20,027 bases of DNA from Amphimedon queenslandica (Eukaryota; Porifera; Demospongiae; Haplosclerida; Niphatidae): positions 119,115-139,141 of the forward strand of contig NW_003546480.1 in the NCBI RefSeq assembly GCF_000090795.2, read 5' to 3'. The notes beneath the pieces are model-generated. The model searched no databases, was not told the DNA's origin, and saw only the letters and a list, made by a program, of their open reading frames with translations. Every line of letters starts with the position of its first letter. Positions within the stretch are counted from its first letter, which is position 1. The position numbers and the translations under genes are program-made. Shown here piece by piece: positions 8,301 to 17,403 of the stretch.

Positions 8301-10774
8301 TGTACAGTCCAGCTCTTAATAGTATACTAGTGTTAGTGTTAGTGTTAGTGTTAGTGTTAGTAATAGTGTTAGTGTTAGTGTTAGTGGTAGTAATAGTGTT
8401 AGTGTTAGTGTTAGTGTTATACTAGTGTTATGCCTTTGTTTCTAATAATGCATTCAAGCTGTAACTTACTTTCCAGCTGCTGGTGACCTAAAGAGGGAAA
8501 TAGATCATTAATAATAATTAACAATAATTCATAATAGCATATTTACTTGATTCTATCAGTGCCATGAGTAATACTAGTATTTTAAGTGTAGCCATGTCTC
8601 CTCTTCTTCCTCCAATGGAGTCTCTTCCAAACAGACACACCCTGGTACTAACGATATTCATGTGCTGGGGGCTTCTCTTTTGAATTTAAATCCATGAATA
8701 ATTAATTATTATATCCCTCCAGTTGACCCCTGACCGTGAATATGTTTATAGAGTGGAGCCACTCCCACTGCTTGAAGAGAAAGAGGTCAATTCAAGAACA
8801 ATATATGTGGTATGAATAAATAATGAGATGGGTGGAGCTATTGTGTTGTTGTTTACATAATTTGTTGTTGTTTTTTGTTTGTTGTTTGTAGGAGAATTTG
8901 CCTCCCAAAGCTGATCACAAACGTCTCAATTCTCTCTTTAGTTCTTTTGGAGTTGTCACTTACATTAGGTACTTAACAGTTTTATCTATTGTTCTAATGA
9001 TTAGCTTCAGTCTGCCACGTCACAAGGTTTCTAATGCAATCAAAGGTTTTGCTTTTATTGAGTTTGCTACATCAGAGGAAGCTGAAAAGGCCTTGGAAGT
9101 AAGTAATTATTTAAAACATTCTACAATTTTTATCAATTTCTTTTGTAGTTTCTCCAATTGAATGATGAAACTGATAAAGCTACTGATGATACTGTTAGTG
9201 ATAATACTGCAGCTGCTACTGGCCCTCCAGTAGAGGACAATGTCTTCATTTCAAACAAAACAATTGCAGAAACAAGTGGTACTCTCACTGAAGGAGAAGT
9301 GGCAGCTGGTAAAGATTCAAATGTGGTTGATGGGAGCAGTAGAGTAGAGACACTAACAGCTGGCCCTACTAATGAAACAGGATTGGGTAGCAGCTGTGGT
9401 TCAAGTACTGTTGGTGTGTCTTTAAAAAGAAAGAGAGACTCCATTGAAGAACAAGAAGGAACTAATGATAGTAAGAGACCAGCAGATACAGGAGCTGATA
9501 ATGAAGATACAACAGCTGGTGATGAAGGAAGTGATGGAGTGACCAGCACAAGATCTGCTGCTGGAGAGAGAGAAGAGAAGAAAAGAGAAAGAGACATTAT
9601 TGGTGAGGAGGACAAGCCAGCAAAAAGAATAAAGACAGATGACACTGAAAGAGGAGCATCTCATGTTGAAGATGAAAGCAGCTCTGATGAAGGAGGCCAT
9701 TCAACACTGAACAGACTCAACTCAACTGTATTATCTGAAGTATGTGAACATGCATGGCACATTTGGCAGTTGAGATACAATGGACTATAGCACATGCTTC
9801 TTTCCAAAAATTGACTCCAAAATCAACCCCAATCTTACTAATGTCATTATGCTGTAGGTTTCTGTGGCTGAAGAAGTTGATGGTGAGGAAGAGGACGGAG
9901 AGAAAAAGAAGAAAAATAAAATGAGACGACATCGAAAGAGAAGATTGAGCAGAGCACAGTACTTGAAGACACTTCAGTTGAAAGCAATGTCAAAGTATTT
10001 GAAATTAATAATAATAATAATAATCATGATGATGATTTCTAGAGAGAAGTGGCTGGAGATGAAAGTTTTGTTTAAAAAGTTAGAGAAAGATCACATGAAA
10101 GAATTAAAAGGTCACGTTAAGAGTAAAGATGAGGATGATAAAGCAAAAACTAAAGGATTTGTTTCAAATTGTCTGGTCAAGATAAGGTCCACTAAAGATG
10201 ACATCACCCCTGACCAGCTGAAAGTAAAGCAATGTCACTCATTCAGCCATTTTGTTATTTTTTATTATATAGAACTCCTGTTCACCATTTGGTCCTGTGG
10301 CATATGTTGATTTTAAAAAAGGAGACACTGAAGTGAGAGAGAGAGAGAGAGGGAGGGAGAGCATTACAGTACTGCTATCACTAGGGGTATGTGAGATTCG
10401 GTACGTCAGGCTGTGTTGATCAACTCACTAAAGAAAGTTCAGTATTACTTGAAGGAGTCGCTTTTCAAGCTCTGGAAGGTAACAGTAATTCATTTTCGTT
10501 TCTTTTGATTTTATGAATCATGTATAGAGGATGAAGAGAGAGAATATTTCTTAAAGACCCAAACTGCTAGAAAGCAACACTTCAGTAACAGAAAACGTAA
10601 AACCACAAGAGGCCATGATAAAGTGAGTCAACATGTTCTTTAAATGTTTAACTCTTAAGTATCAACTTGTAACAGCTCATCAGTAAGGCTCTCAGCAAAT
10701 CTTCCGTCGTCAAAGAAGACAAAAACCCAAAACCTTCTTCATCTCATATAAGGTTCTCAGACAATGATGAATAA
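5304..10774 (+). CDS. LARP7: La-related protein 7, 620 aa, 14 exons
   Basis: RNA-binding protein that, in studied animals, caps the 3' end of 7SK RNA in the P-TEFb-inhibiting snRNP and aids U6 modification. Exons: 5304-5321, 5366-5521, 5670-5748, 5804-5904, 8723-8809, 8892-8968, 9011-9098, 9149-9739, 9858-9994, 10043-10223, 10273-10332, 10385-10478, 10528-10622, 10676-10774; frame is kept throughout. The La motif (about residues 48-118) contains FYFSDANISKDRFL. RRM1 (about 143-200) has TIYVENLPP (RNP2) and KGFAFIEF (RNP1). An acidic, Ser/Thr-rich linker of about 200 residues with KRKR and KRPA basic patches comes next. The C-terminal xRRM has AYVDFKKGDTEGYVRF followed by the basic helix EREYFLKTQTARKQHF. 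The protein ends SHIRFSDNDE, close to the human C terminus. The first exon codes only six residues and its donor (GTTTGT) is weak, so the exact start is less certain. An entire opposite-strand gene lies in intron 4. Confidence 0.95.
6142..8595 (-). CDS. Single-pass membrane protein with multivalent Y-x-N cytoplasmic tail (nested gene)
   Basis: A complete 639-residue type I membrane protein; I do not recognise it as a named family. Exons: 8595-8547, 8487-8470, 8233-7709, 7650-7636, 7561-6346, 6283-6233, 6187-6142, all frame-consistent. Residues 1-16 (MATLKILVLLMALIES) are a signal peptide. The ectodomain (about 17-200) has six cysteines and NxS/T sequons (NST, NDT, NLS, NET) but no fold I can name. 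The transmembrane helix is about 203-231, followed by the basic stop-transfer RKEKDKRR. The tail of about 400 residues holds NPYDTI, PPALPPRN, eleven Y-x-N motifs mostly in a 14-residue tandem repeat, a polyproline block and a tyrosine-containing acidic end (EDEYVIAG, GYASM). Y-x-N is the Grb2-class SH2 ligand when phosphorylated; the prolines suit SH3/EVH1/WW domains. A signalling scaffold or receptor is therefore inferred. An in-frame ATG at 8661 is an alternative start. Without the last splice the protein would end GSLK. Confidence 0.85.
6420..6530 (-). repeat. Polyproline-coding G-rich tract
   Basis: A GGAGG-rich plus strand encodes, on the minus strand, a run of PPP, PPV, PPA and PPL segments immediately downstream of the last YGNV motif of the nested protein. 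Such stretches bind SH3, WW or EVH1 domains. The G-rich strand also has G-quadruplex potential. Confidence 0.75.
6560..6845 (-). repeat. 42-bp coding minisatellite (14-residue YGNV repeat)
   Basis: Six tandem 42-bp units encode the consensus AYGNVPSNDSPPIA. The outermost units vary (SYGNIPSNDSPSIA and AYGNVPSNGSPPIA), and a degenerate AYGNVPAAADTLPA follows. The inner units are nearly identical at the DNA level, including third positions, which points to recent expansion or gene conversion. The unit length is a multiple of three, so copy number can change without a frameshift. Confidence 0.93.
8325..8427. repeat. Hexanucleotide array TTAGTG in an intron of the nested gene
   Basis: About 16 units of TTAGTG, some altered to TAGTAA or TAGTGG, flanked by copies of TATACTAGTG. 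It lies between the 18-nt microexon 8487-8470 and the signal for exon 8233-7709. The unit differs from the metazoan telomere repeat TTAGGG by one base. It is most simply a microsatellite. Confidence 0.9.
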
Positions 10775-10787
10775 AAATGTCATTTGG

Positions 10788-10793
10788 AATAAA
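10788..10793 (+). terminator. Poly(A) signal of LARP7
   Basis: AATAAA 14 bp after the LARP7 stop codon, immediately before the AT-rich repeat that separates it from convergent FIS1. Confidence 0.7.
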
Positions 10794-10814
10794 GACATAA
10801 TGTGTTGACGATAA

Positions 10815-10950
10815 TATCTTAATAATACATTAATAATAATTAATAATACATTAATAATAATTAATTATACATTAATAATAATTAATAATACATTAATAAT
10901 AATTAATTATACATTAATAATAATTAATTATACATTAATAATACATTAAC
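10815..10950. repeat. 21-bp AT-rich tandem array between LARP7 and FIS1
   Basis: Five or so units of the 21-mer ATACATTAATAATAATTAAT plus T or A, with decayed ends. It fills nearly the whole 190-bp gap between the convergent 3' ends of LARP7 and FIS1. It is almost free of G and C and may help end both transcripts, although no AATAAA for FIS1 is evident on the minus strand. Confidence 0.85.
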
Positions 10951-10964
10951 AATATATTAATAAA

Positions 10965-11621
10965 TCATTTGCTGATCAATTTGGCGACTATAGCCCCTCC
11001 TATAACGGCTAATGTTCCAACAGCAGCTGCTCCTACCAGAGCTGCCCCGCCCACCACTCCTGCCGCAATTAGATTATCTATTAAAGACAAAGCAGCAATA
11101 ATAATAAACATGGCTGACACACTACCTTGCTGTATTTTTCCTGATACAAGTTTCTTAAGGTCCTTTGCTTGACTGTTGTTCGGCTCCATGTGAAGTACTC
11201 TGTTAATACATTGTTCAGCTTCTGAATACTCCTCTAGTTTGTAATAGGCGAGTGCTAAGAAATAAAGATAGTCTCTTTGATCAGTACCATCTTGACACAA
11301 CTCTAGGAACAAGAAAAAGAATAAATGATTGCTCCATTTTAACTTGGTAAAAATAGTGATAATGCATTCATATACCTCCCATTATTGAAATTCCTTTCTT
11401 AATATCATCTTTATATCTGCTCTTGATCAAATGCCATGCATAAGAGAACCTGTCTTGGTCAGTTAGACTCCCTTCTTCATTCTTCTTCTTGTATTCTTTC
11501 TCTGCTGCCTGTAGTCAATAAAAATATAAAGAGATTGGCCCCATGAGGAGTCTACCTGTATCATTGCTAAAGGAATAAAGTCCCCTATAATTGCTTTCTC
11601 TAGTTCTGAGTTGTCAGCCAT
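10965..11621 (-). CDS. FIS1: Mitochondrial fission 1 protein, 162 aa, four exons
   Basis: Tail-anchored TPR adaptor of the mitochondrial and peroxisomal outer membrane, which recruits the fission machinery. Exons: 11621-11556, 11508-11376, 11302-11126, 11077-10965. The N-terminal helix holds MADNSELEKAIIGDFI. The TPR-like bundle contains FSYAWHLIKSRYKDDIKKGI and DYLYFLALAYYKLEEYSEAEQCINRVL, and the motif EPNNSQAKDLKKL aligns with the human EPQNNQAKELERL. A glycine/alanine-rich C-terminal anchor (AAGVVGGAALVGAAAVG...) ends in KLISK, the short basic tail typical of tail-anchored proteins. Human FIS1 has 152 residues, so the length fits. Reading straight through the last 48-nt intron also stays open and adds 16 hydrophobic residues. 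The spliced form aligns better with human FIS1 (QQDNLIAAG against KKDGLVGMA). The gene diverges from MTMR2 and converges on LARP7. Confidence 0.94.
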
Positions 11622-11704
11622 CTTTAAATGGGTGGAGGTGATAGGAGGGATTAAGTATGACGTCACTATGGGGTTGGGTGGGCTTTAATTAGAATTGTTC
11701 CCCA
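11622..11704. promoter_or_regulatory. FIS1/MTMR2 bidirectional promoter with palindromic CRE
   Basis: Only 83 bp separate the two divergent start codons, so both 5' UTRs and the core promoters must be very short or overlap. The full cAMP-response element TGACGTCA lies at 11658-11665, 36 bp from the FIS1 ATG and 39 bp from the MTMR2 ATG. Being a palindrome it can serve both directions. ATF/CREB-type bZIP control is inferred from the motif. Confidence 0.65.
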
Positions 11705-14700
11705 ATGGCCGAGGGATTGTCAAACAGAATGAGTGCCCTCTCTGGTAAAGAAACCCTCTCCCTCTCTTACCTCTCCTCTCTCTCTCCCTCCCTCTAGTCC
11801 AATCAGAGGAGAGCAATGAAAGCAGGAGTACTGCTCGAGGGACCTCTTCTTCTCCTAAACCTTCCCCCAAAGCCTCCCCAATCCTCCTGAGGAAAGATGA
11901 TGTTAGCAGTGTGGGGACCGGGAGCGAGGCTTCCCCTACCACAGCAAGGAGGAGAGAACTGGATGTAAGTAGAATATAACACTGAGCATTATATTTTGCA
12001 TGAATTATTAATATATATCATTCAAACCTTTAATATCAGAATGACCCTAATGTACATACTGATCCATTTAATGAGCTACTCCTACATTGCATGTACATGT
12101 ACATGTACAGTGGCAGTAATATGATATTATTAATGAACTGCAGCTACTAATTATTTAATTATCATTTTTAATCTAATTTTGATTTTTTTGTTTACATTTG
12201 TGGTTACTTAATGTTATAATTATTATATCTATACTTTGTTTATTAATTATTATCTATTTTGTTTATATTTATTTTTGAGCTATTTTGGATATTATTTAGA
12301 CTATATGTACGTGAAATAATTTTCATTTTCCAAATATTTTCGTTCTTATCTACTATACATGTACATGTACATGTAGTCCAGCCCCTCTGGAGGTGTGTGT
12401 GTAAGTAATGTAATACCTGAGGACTGAGATATCTGCTTGAGGTGAAGCTGAGGGCAGATATCAAGGGACTCAGGTATTACATTACTGATACTCACCGGTC
12501 ATGGTATGATTGGTATGATTGGTATGTACTCATGGTATGTCATTAGGTTCTTGTTGAGGCTCAGGCCCATACTTCATTACCTGGAGATCCTCCATTGCTA
12601 CCAGGAGAACTGCTCAGTTACATAGGTGAGCCCAACCAATATGAACATGTCTAATAGCTACTGTGTGTATTTATATGTGTTGTATAATTTGTTTATTTTA
12701 TAGAGCATAAGATCACATATTTGGATCATTTCCTTGGATCAATTGAAGGGACAGTCTACATTACCAGCTACAAGATGTACTTCAAATCTGATCCCAATCC
12801 TAAGAACACTGTAAATATCATTCATTTATTTATATTTTTATTTATTTATATTTTCAAATAGGAAGAGTCTGTGGTATTGAATGTCCCCCTTGGTGTTATC
12901 AGCCATGTTGAGAAGATCGGAAGATCAAGACAGAAAGGAGATAATGTCATATATGGACTTGATGTTCACTGCAAGGTTCGGAAGAATAACATATGACTGT
13001 TAGCTTTTAACCATATAATATGTTTATCTATGCACACACACACACTCTCTTCCTCCCTCTCTCCTCTCCTCCCTCCCTCTCTCAGGATATGAGGACGTTA
13101 AGGTTTGCTTTTGCTCATAATCAAGAGTCTCACGGTAGAAGAGGAATGTATGACCGACTGCAGGTATAATGATGCCCTACTATTATCTCTATTTAATGCC
13201 CATCCTTTCTCTCGTATATTAGATTGTAGCTTTTCCATGTTCTTATGGAAAGGTAATAGAATAAATAAATAATAATAAAATTATAATTAATTGATTTCTT
13301 TTAGAATGTTTATGCGTTTCATTTCCGTGGTGATTACCCTGACGATGGTTGGGAGGTGTATGATCCAGAGGCTGAACTGAAGAGAATGGTAACCTTTTGT
13401 TTACTGATTTGTTTACTTGTTTGTTGTTTGTTGTTTACTTGTTTGTTGTTTGTTGTTGTTAGGGTGTTGGTAATGATGGAGTTCCATGGAGGATTTGTCA
13501 TTTAAATAAAAATTATGAGCTTTGTGATACATACACATCAACGGTGGGTTGGGCTTTATTGTTATTATTATTTTATTTTATTAATTCAGTTTTCCGTTCC
13601 TTTGAATTGCAGTGATGAGATGGTACAAGGTGTGGCTCAGTTCAGGAGTAAAGGAAGAATACCAGTAATTCAATTTTAATATTATACGTGTATCAGAAAA
13701 TGAAGACTCTTCTCTGAGTGTGCTAAATATAGTACAGGCTGATTTTTAAGCAACTTCAAAAATTTATGAAAAATTCAAATTTGATCGGAATCAGCTCAAA
13801 CTTTCTACACAACATAAGAACATGTATATGTATTAGGAAAAGTCATTAAAATTGAGAATTCTCTCCTTTTCAATTTTGGCGAAATTTGGCCAATGACCCA
13901 AGGCTATAGCCTTGGGTCGTTAGCTCGATTTTTGAGCAACTTAAAAAATTTATAAAAAATCCAAATTTGATTGGAATTAACTCAAACTTTCTACACAACA
14001 TAAGAACATGTATATGCATTAGGAAAAGTTATAAAAATGGAGAATTCTCTCCTTTTCAATTTTGGCGAAATTTGGCCAATGACCCAAGGCTATAGCCTTG
14101 GGTCGTTAGCTCGATTTTTGAGCAACTTTAAAAATTTGTGAAAAATTCAAATTTGATTGGAATCAGCTCAAACTTTCTACACAACATAAGAACATGTATA
14201 TGCATCAGGAAAAGTTATAAAAATGGAGAATTCTCTCCTTTTCAATTTTGGCGAAATTTGGCCAATGACCCAAGGCTATAGCCTTGGGTCATTAGCTCAA
14301 TTTTTGAGCAACTTTAAAAATTTATAAAAAATCCAAATTTGATTGGAATTAGCTCAAACTTTCTACACAACATAAGAACATGTATATGCATCAGGAAAAG
14401 TTATAAAAATGGAGAATTCTCTCCTTTTCAATTTTGGTGAAATTTGACCCGAGACCGTGTACTATAGTACAGGGTCTTTGGCCTGATTTTGGAGCAGGAG
14501 CAACTTTGAAAAAATGCAATTTTATTGAAATAAAGTCAAAACTTCTACACTACATGCTTATGCGTTAGGAAACTCTATTATTATTTTTATTTTTGTTGTT
14601 GTTATTGTTGTTGTTTTTGTTGTTGTTGTTATTGTTATAATCTCTGCTGTAGGTCCTGTCTTGGCTCCACCCAGTGACCCAGGCCTCCATCACCAGGTGC

Positions 14701-15611
14701 AGTCAGCCACTGGTGGGTACTATGAACAGACGAAGTAAAGAAGACGAACAATACATGCAGGAGATACTCAAAGCTAATGATAAGTCTAATAAGTTATACA
14801 TACTGGACGCCAGACCTAAGATCAACGCCATGACAAACGTGGTATGACCATTAACTGTTGTATATAGAATATCTTCTTTATTGCCCCGCCCCTTTCTCCG
14901 CCCACTCAGGCAATGGGAGGCGGTTATGAACATGAGGATTGCTATGTTAACATGGACTTTAGTTTTCTTGACATCGGCAATATCCACGTTATGAGGGAAA
15001 GGTTAGATCATGTACATTTTATCACATAAGCTTGTGATGTTTAAACTATATTAATCCTCTCCCTCTCTCTCTCTCTCTCTGATAGTTTAAAGAAGCTGAG
15101 GGAGATATGTTATCCTGATGTTGATGATCAAAGATGGTTCTCAAACCTGGAGTCCTCTCACTGGCTGGATCACATCAAAGTAATTAATTTATTATCATTA
15201 TTATTATTATTATCATTATTATTTCTTTTTTATTTTTCTCGTTGTTGTTATTGTTTTTTATTTCTGATAATGCTAAATTATATATTTTTGACTTAAAAAT
15301 TGACAATTTCAATGTTCCAAGTGCAAACTTTCATTGTTATTTTAACCCTTTGATAAAAGAATATATCCTTTCACAGTTTCACTGTATTGTACTCCTGTAT
15401 GATAATTGAATAAATGAATAAACGAGACTGTATTATCATGCATTATGTGATTACTGATCCATAGTATAATGATAGTATTTCCTTAGTGAGTTCACTTCCT
15501 CCATTGATAAGATATGTACTTACAGCCCACGGGGGGACTCACCCACTTTATCTCTACTAGTACACAATAATGGAGCCACCATTATTGTTTTATATACATG
15601 TACATGTACAT

Positions 15612-15664
<53 letters not shown>

Positions 15665-17403
15665 TATTTCTTTTATAGGCCATATTGTGTGGTGCAGTTA
15701 AAGTTGTTGAGTGTGTTGAGACTCACAAGTCTTCAGTGGTGGTACACTGCACTGATGGGTGGGACAGAACTGCTCAGATAACCTCATTATCAATGCTAAT
15801 GATGGACTCTTACTTTAGGACCATTAAAGGGTTTGAGGTAAGGGGCGGGGTTAAAGGGAGGAGCTTATAGCCTGTGGCTTTAATAGGTTTTGGTTGAAAA
15901 GGAATGGCTAGGCTGTGGACACAAATTTTCACAAGTAAAAAACACTAAAACTAGACACACAATTAAAATTTCTCTCTCCATTCCAGCGAACTGGTCATGG
16001 TGATAAGAACCACAGTGACGACCAGAGGTCACCGATATTCCTCCAGTTTATCGATTGCGTCTGGCAGCTAATGGAACAGTTTCCAACTGCTTTTGAATTC
16101 AACGAACACTTCCTTATAACAATACTGGACCACTTATACAGGTAATCCATGTGTACATGTAATCCACATTCAACTGGTGTATCATTCCTTTAGCTGTCTC
16201 TTTGGTACTTTCCTCTTTAACTGTGAGAGACTAAGAGTTGAAGCAGTAAGTCTAGATCATTGAGAGTATGTGTGTACTGTATCCTGCTACTGCATGTACA
16301 CGTGTACATTGTGTTATACTGTATGGGGACATGTTGATCATGTGTGCGTGTGTTCATGTACTTCAATGTTTTCTGTTTAGGGTGTGAAGGATAAGACAGT
16401 GTCACTCTGGAGCTTTGTCAACAGTCAGGTACAGGAGACACTGTGGTGCTAGTCATTCATTCATTTATTTATTTATTTATTTTTATAGATTGATGTCTAT
16501 AAGAATCCTTTATATGCTGAACTAATGAACAACAAAGTGAATAATTATAAATATTATATCATTTTTATTCCTCTCTCTCTCTCCCTCCCTTCAGGTCCTG
16601 TTCCCACGTACCAGTATAAGGATATTAAAGTTATGGACTGGTTATTATATGAGATGGAATCCTCGTATGAAGCCACAGGTATGGCTACCAGCTGCTACTG
16701 ACTTTATTGTCATTTATTGTGTAGGAGAGTGAGTTTGAGCGATCACGACAGCTGCAAATATTAATAAAACTGGTAAGATTATCAGTAACAGTCTGACTGT
16801 ACCCATTATTACATGTAGTTGAGGCTCATTAATTAAATCATTATTAATTGGCACGCCCCTACAAATGAGGAGCTTCTATTTACTACACCTACTGTACTGT
16901 ACTATTAGTGCTATGGTGTCATTATACACGTGTATAATGTATTAGTAATGTACTCCAATACTGTACTTGTGTATACTCTCAGGGTTGACCTTAATACTTA
17001 GGCAGCTGCAGTATCACTGTTGACATTATTTATTAATGTCTATCTGTGTTTGTGTGTGTGTGTGTGTGTTCTGTTTCTGGAACCAGTACTCCTAAATAAT
17101 TAGCATATTTTTTTAACTTAAAGTACTGTCCCTTCACATGTTTACGTTTAACACTTCTACAACTGCCACCTGATGATTGATGGCACATGTGACGTGGGTA
17201 CTACTGCAGTGTAGCTGTGTCAGTTATATGGCTGCTTGTTTTAGTCCCTTCAAATTGAATTATACTGTTGCATATTTACTATTATTGCTATTATTGTTAT
17301 TGTTTGATTGTAGCTGAAGGAAAAGTGTCAGGAGCTGACGGAACAGCAGCGGAACATAACAGCAGCTGTTCTTAACAGTGATGGCAGCACTCAGCCTTCT
17401 TAG
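11705..17403 (+). CDS. MTMR2: Myotubularin-related phosphatase, MTMR2 type, 653 aa, 22 exons
   Basis: Lipid 3-phosphatase acting on PI3P and PI(3,5)P2 on endosomes. Exons: 11705-11744, 11798-11964, 12547-12625, 12704-12810, 12862-12975, 13086-13163, 13223-13252, 13305-13388, 13463-13543, 13590-13664, 14653-14841, 14910-15001, 15086-15179, 15679-15837, 15887-15934, 15987-16141, 16194-16245, 16381-16428, 16489-16536, 16595-16678, 16725-16772, 17314-17403; every junction preserves frame. A Ser-rich N terminus is followed by PH-GRAM (about 75-200, with [14 protein letters not shown]). The phosphatase domain has the full CX5R loop HCTDGWDRT with C434 and R440, so the enzyme should be active. [25 protein letters not shown] and [12 protein letters not shown] match MTM1/MTMR1/MTMR2. 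A C-terminal coiled coil ends without a clear PDZ ligand. The start is ATG 11705; in-frame ATG 11729 is an alternative. Human MTMR2 has 643 residues. Assignment within MTM1/MTMR1/MTMR2 needs a tree. Confidence 0.95.
12377..12499. mobile_element. Fold-back (MITE-like) element, copy 2, in MTMR2 intron 2
   Basis: Reverse complement of the beta-catenin intron element (1061-1192). The inner arms AGTAATGTAATACCTGAG and CTCAGGTATTACATTACT are perfect here, as is GATATCTGC/GCAGATATC. This copy has a shorter GT tract beside one arm and lacks the outer CACCTCCAG partner seen in copy 1. It is flanked on the left by an ACATGT palindromic run. Confidence 0.8.
13733..14570. repeat. 186-bp-period tandem array in MTMR2 intron 10
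   Basis: Four complete units (about 13733-13918, 13919-14104, 14105-14290, 14291-14476) and a decayed partial fifth. Anchors such as CTACAC (13805, 13991, 14177, 14363) recur at exactly 186 bp. Each unit carries TTTTGAGCAACTT, ACATAAGAACATGTATATG, GGAGAATTCTCTCC and ends in a 24-bp palindrome. It fills most of the 988-nt intron. I see no open frame of note. It resembles a small satellite or the amplified body of a non-autonomous element. Confidence 0.93.
13895..14476. repeat. 24-bp palindromes within the 186-bp array
   Basis: Perfect palindromes with half-site GACCCAAGGCTA at 13895-13918, 14081-14104 and 14267-14290. The fourth, at 14453-14476, keeps the outer GACC/GGTC and the centre CTATAG. 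Its arms change to GTGTA and TACAG, so it still pairs with a single mismatch. Confidence 0.9.
15595..15664. repeat. ACATGT run and ATT microsatellite in MTMR2 intron 13
   Basis: About 20 bp of the palindromic hexamer repeat TACATG runs straight into some 16 units of ATT. These end a 499-nt intron just before the exon carrying the catalytic loop. The rest of the intron is AT-rich with no visible gene. Confidence 0.9.
16773..17313 (+). other. MTMR2 intron 21 (541 nt) without recognisable genes
   Basis: AT-rich intron with a TG dinucleotide run at about 17046-17070 and short imperfect palindromes. I looked for snoRNA boxes and open frames and found nothing convincing. Confidence 0.6.

Larger units (their letters stand above)
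5905..8722 (+). other. LARP7 intron 4 hosting a complete antisense gene
   Basis: This 2818-nt intron joins the end of the La motif (residue 118) to the exon beginning LTPDREYVYRVEP. The acceptor at 8721-8722 is supported by reading frame; the later AG at 8750-8751 would bring an in-frame stop. Most other LARP7 introns are 42-150 nt. All seven coding exons of the antisense membrane-protein gene lie within it. Confidence 0.9.

Noticed and set aside
8198..8425. Plus-strand frame ending in a long Val-Leu run
   Set aside because: It is translation of the TTAGTG hexamer array and has no conserved content.
9133..9645. 170-residue Ser/Leu-rich minus-strand open frame
   Set aside because: Antisense of the acidic LARP7 linker exon; composition simply mirrors the coding strand.
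13733..14570. CRISPR-like array
   Set aside because: The 186-bp units are directly adjacent with no unique spacers, and the context is a eukaryotic intron.
14703..14987. 94-residue minus-strand open frame
   Set aside because: Antisense shadow of two MTMR2 exons and the short intron between them.
17165..17240. Possible C/D-box snoRNA in MTMR2 intron 21 (TGATGATTG)
   Set aside because: No CTGA D-box or terminal stem at a fitting distance.
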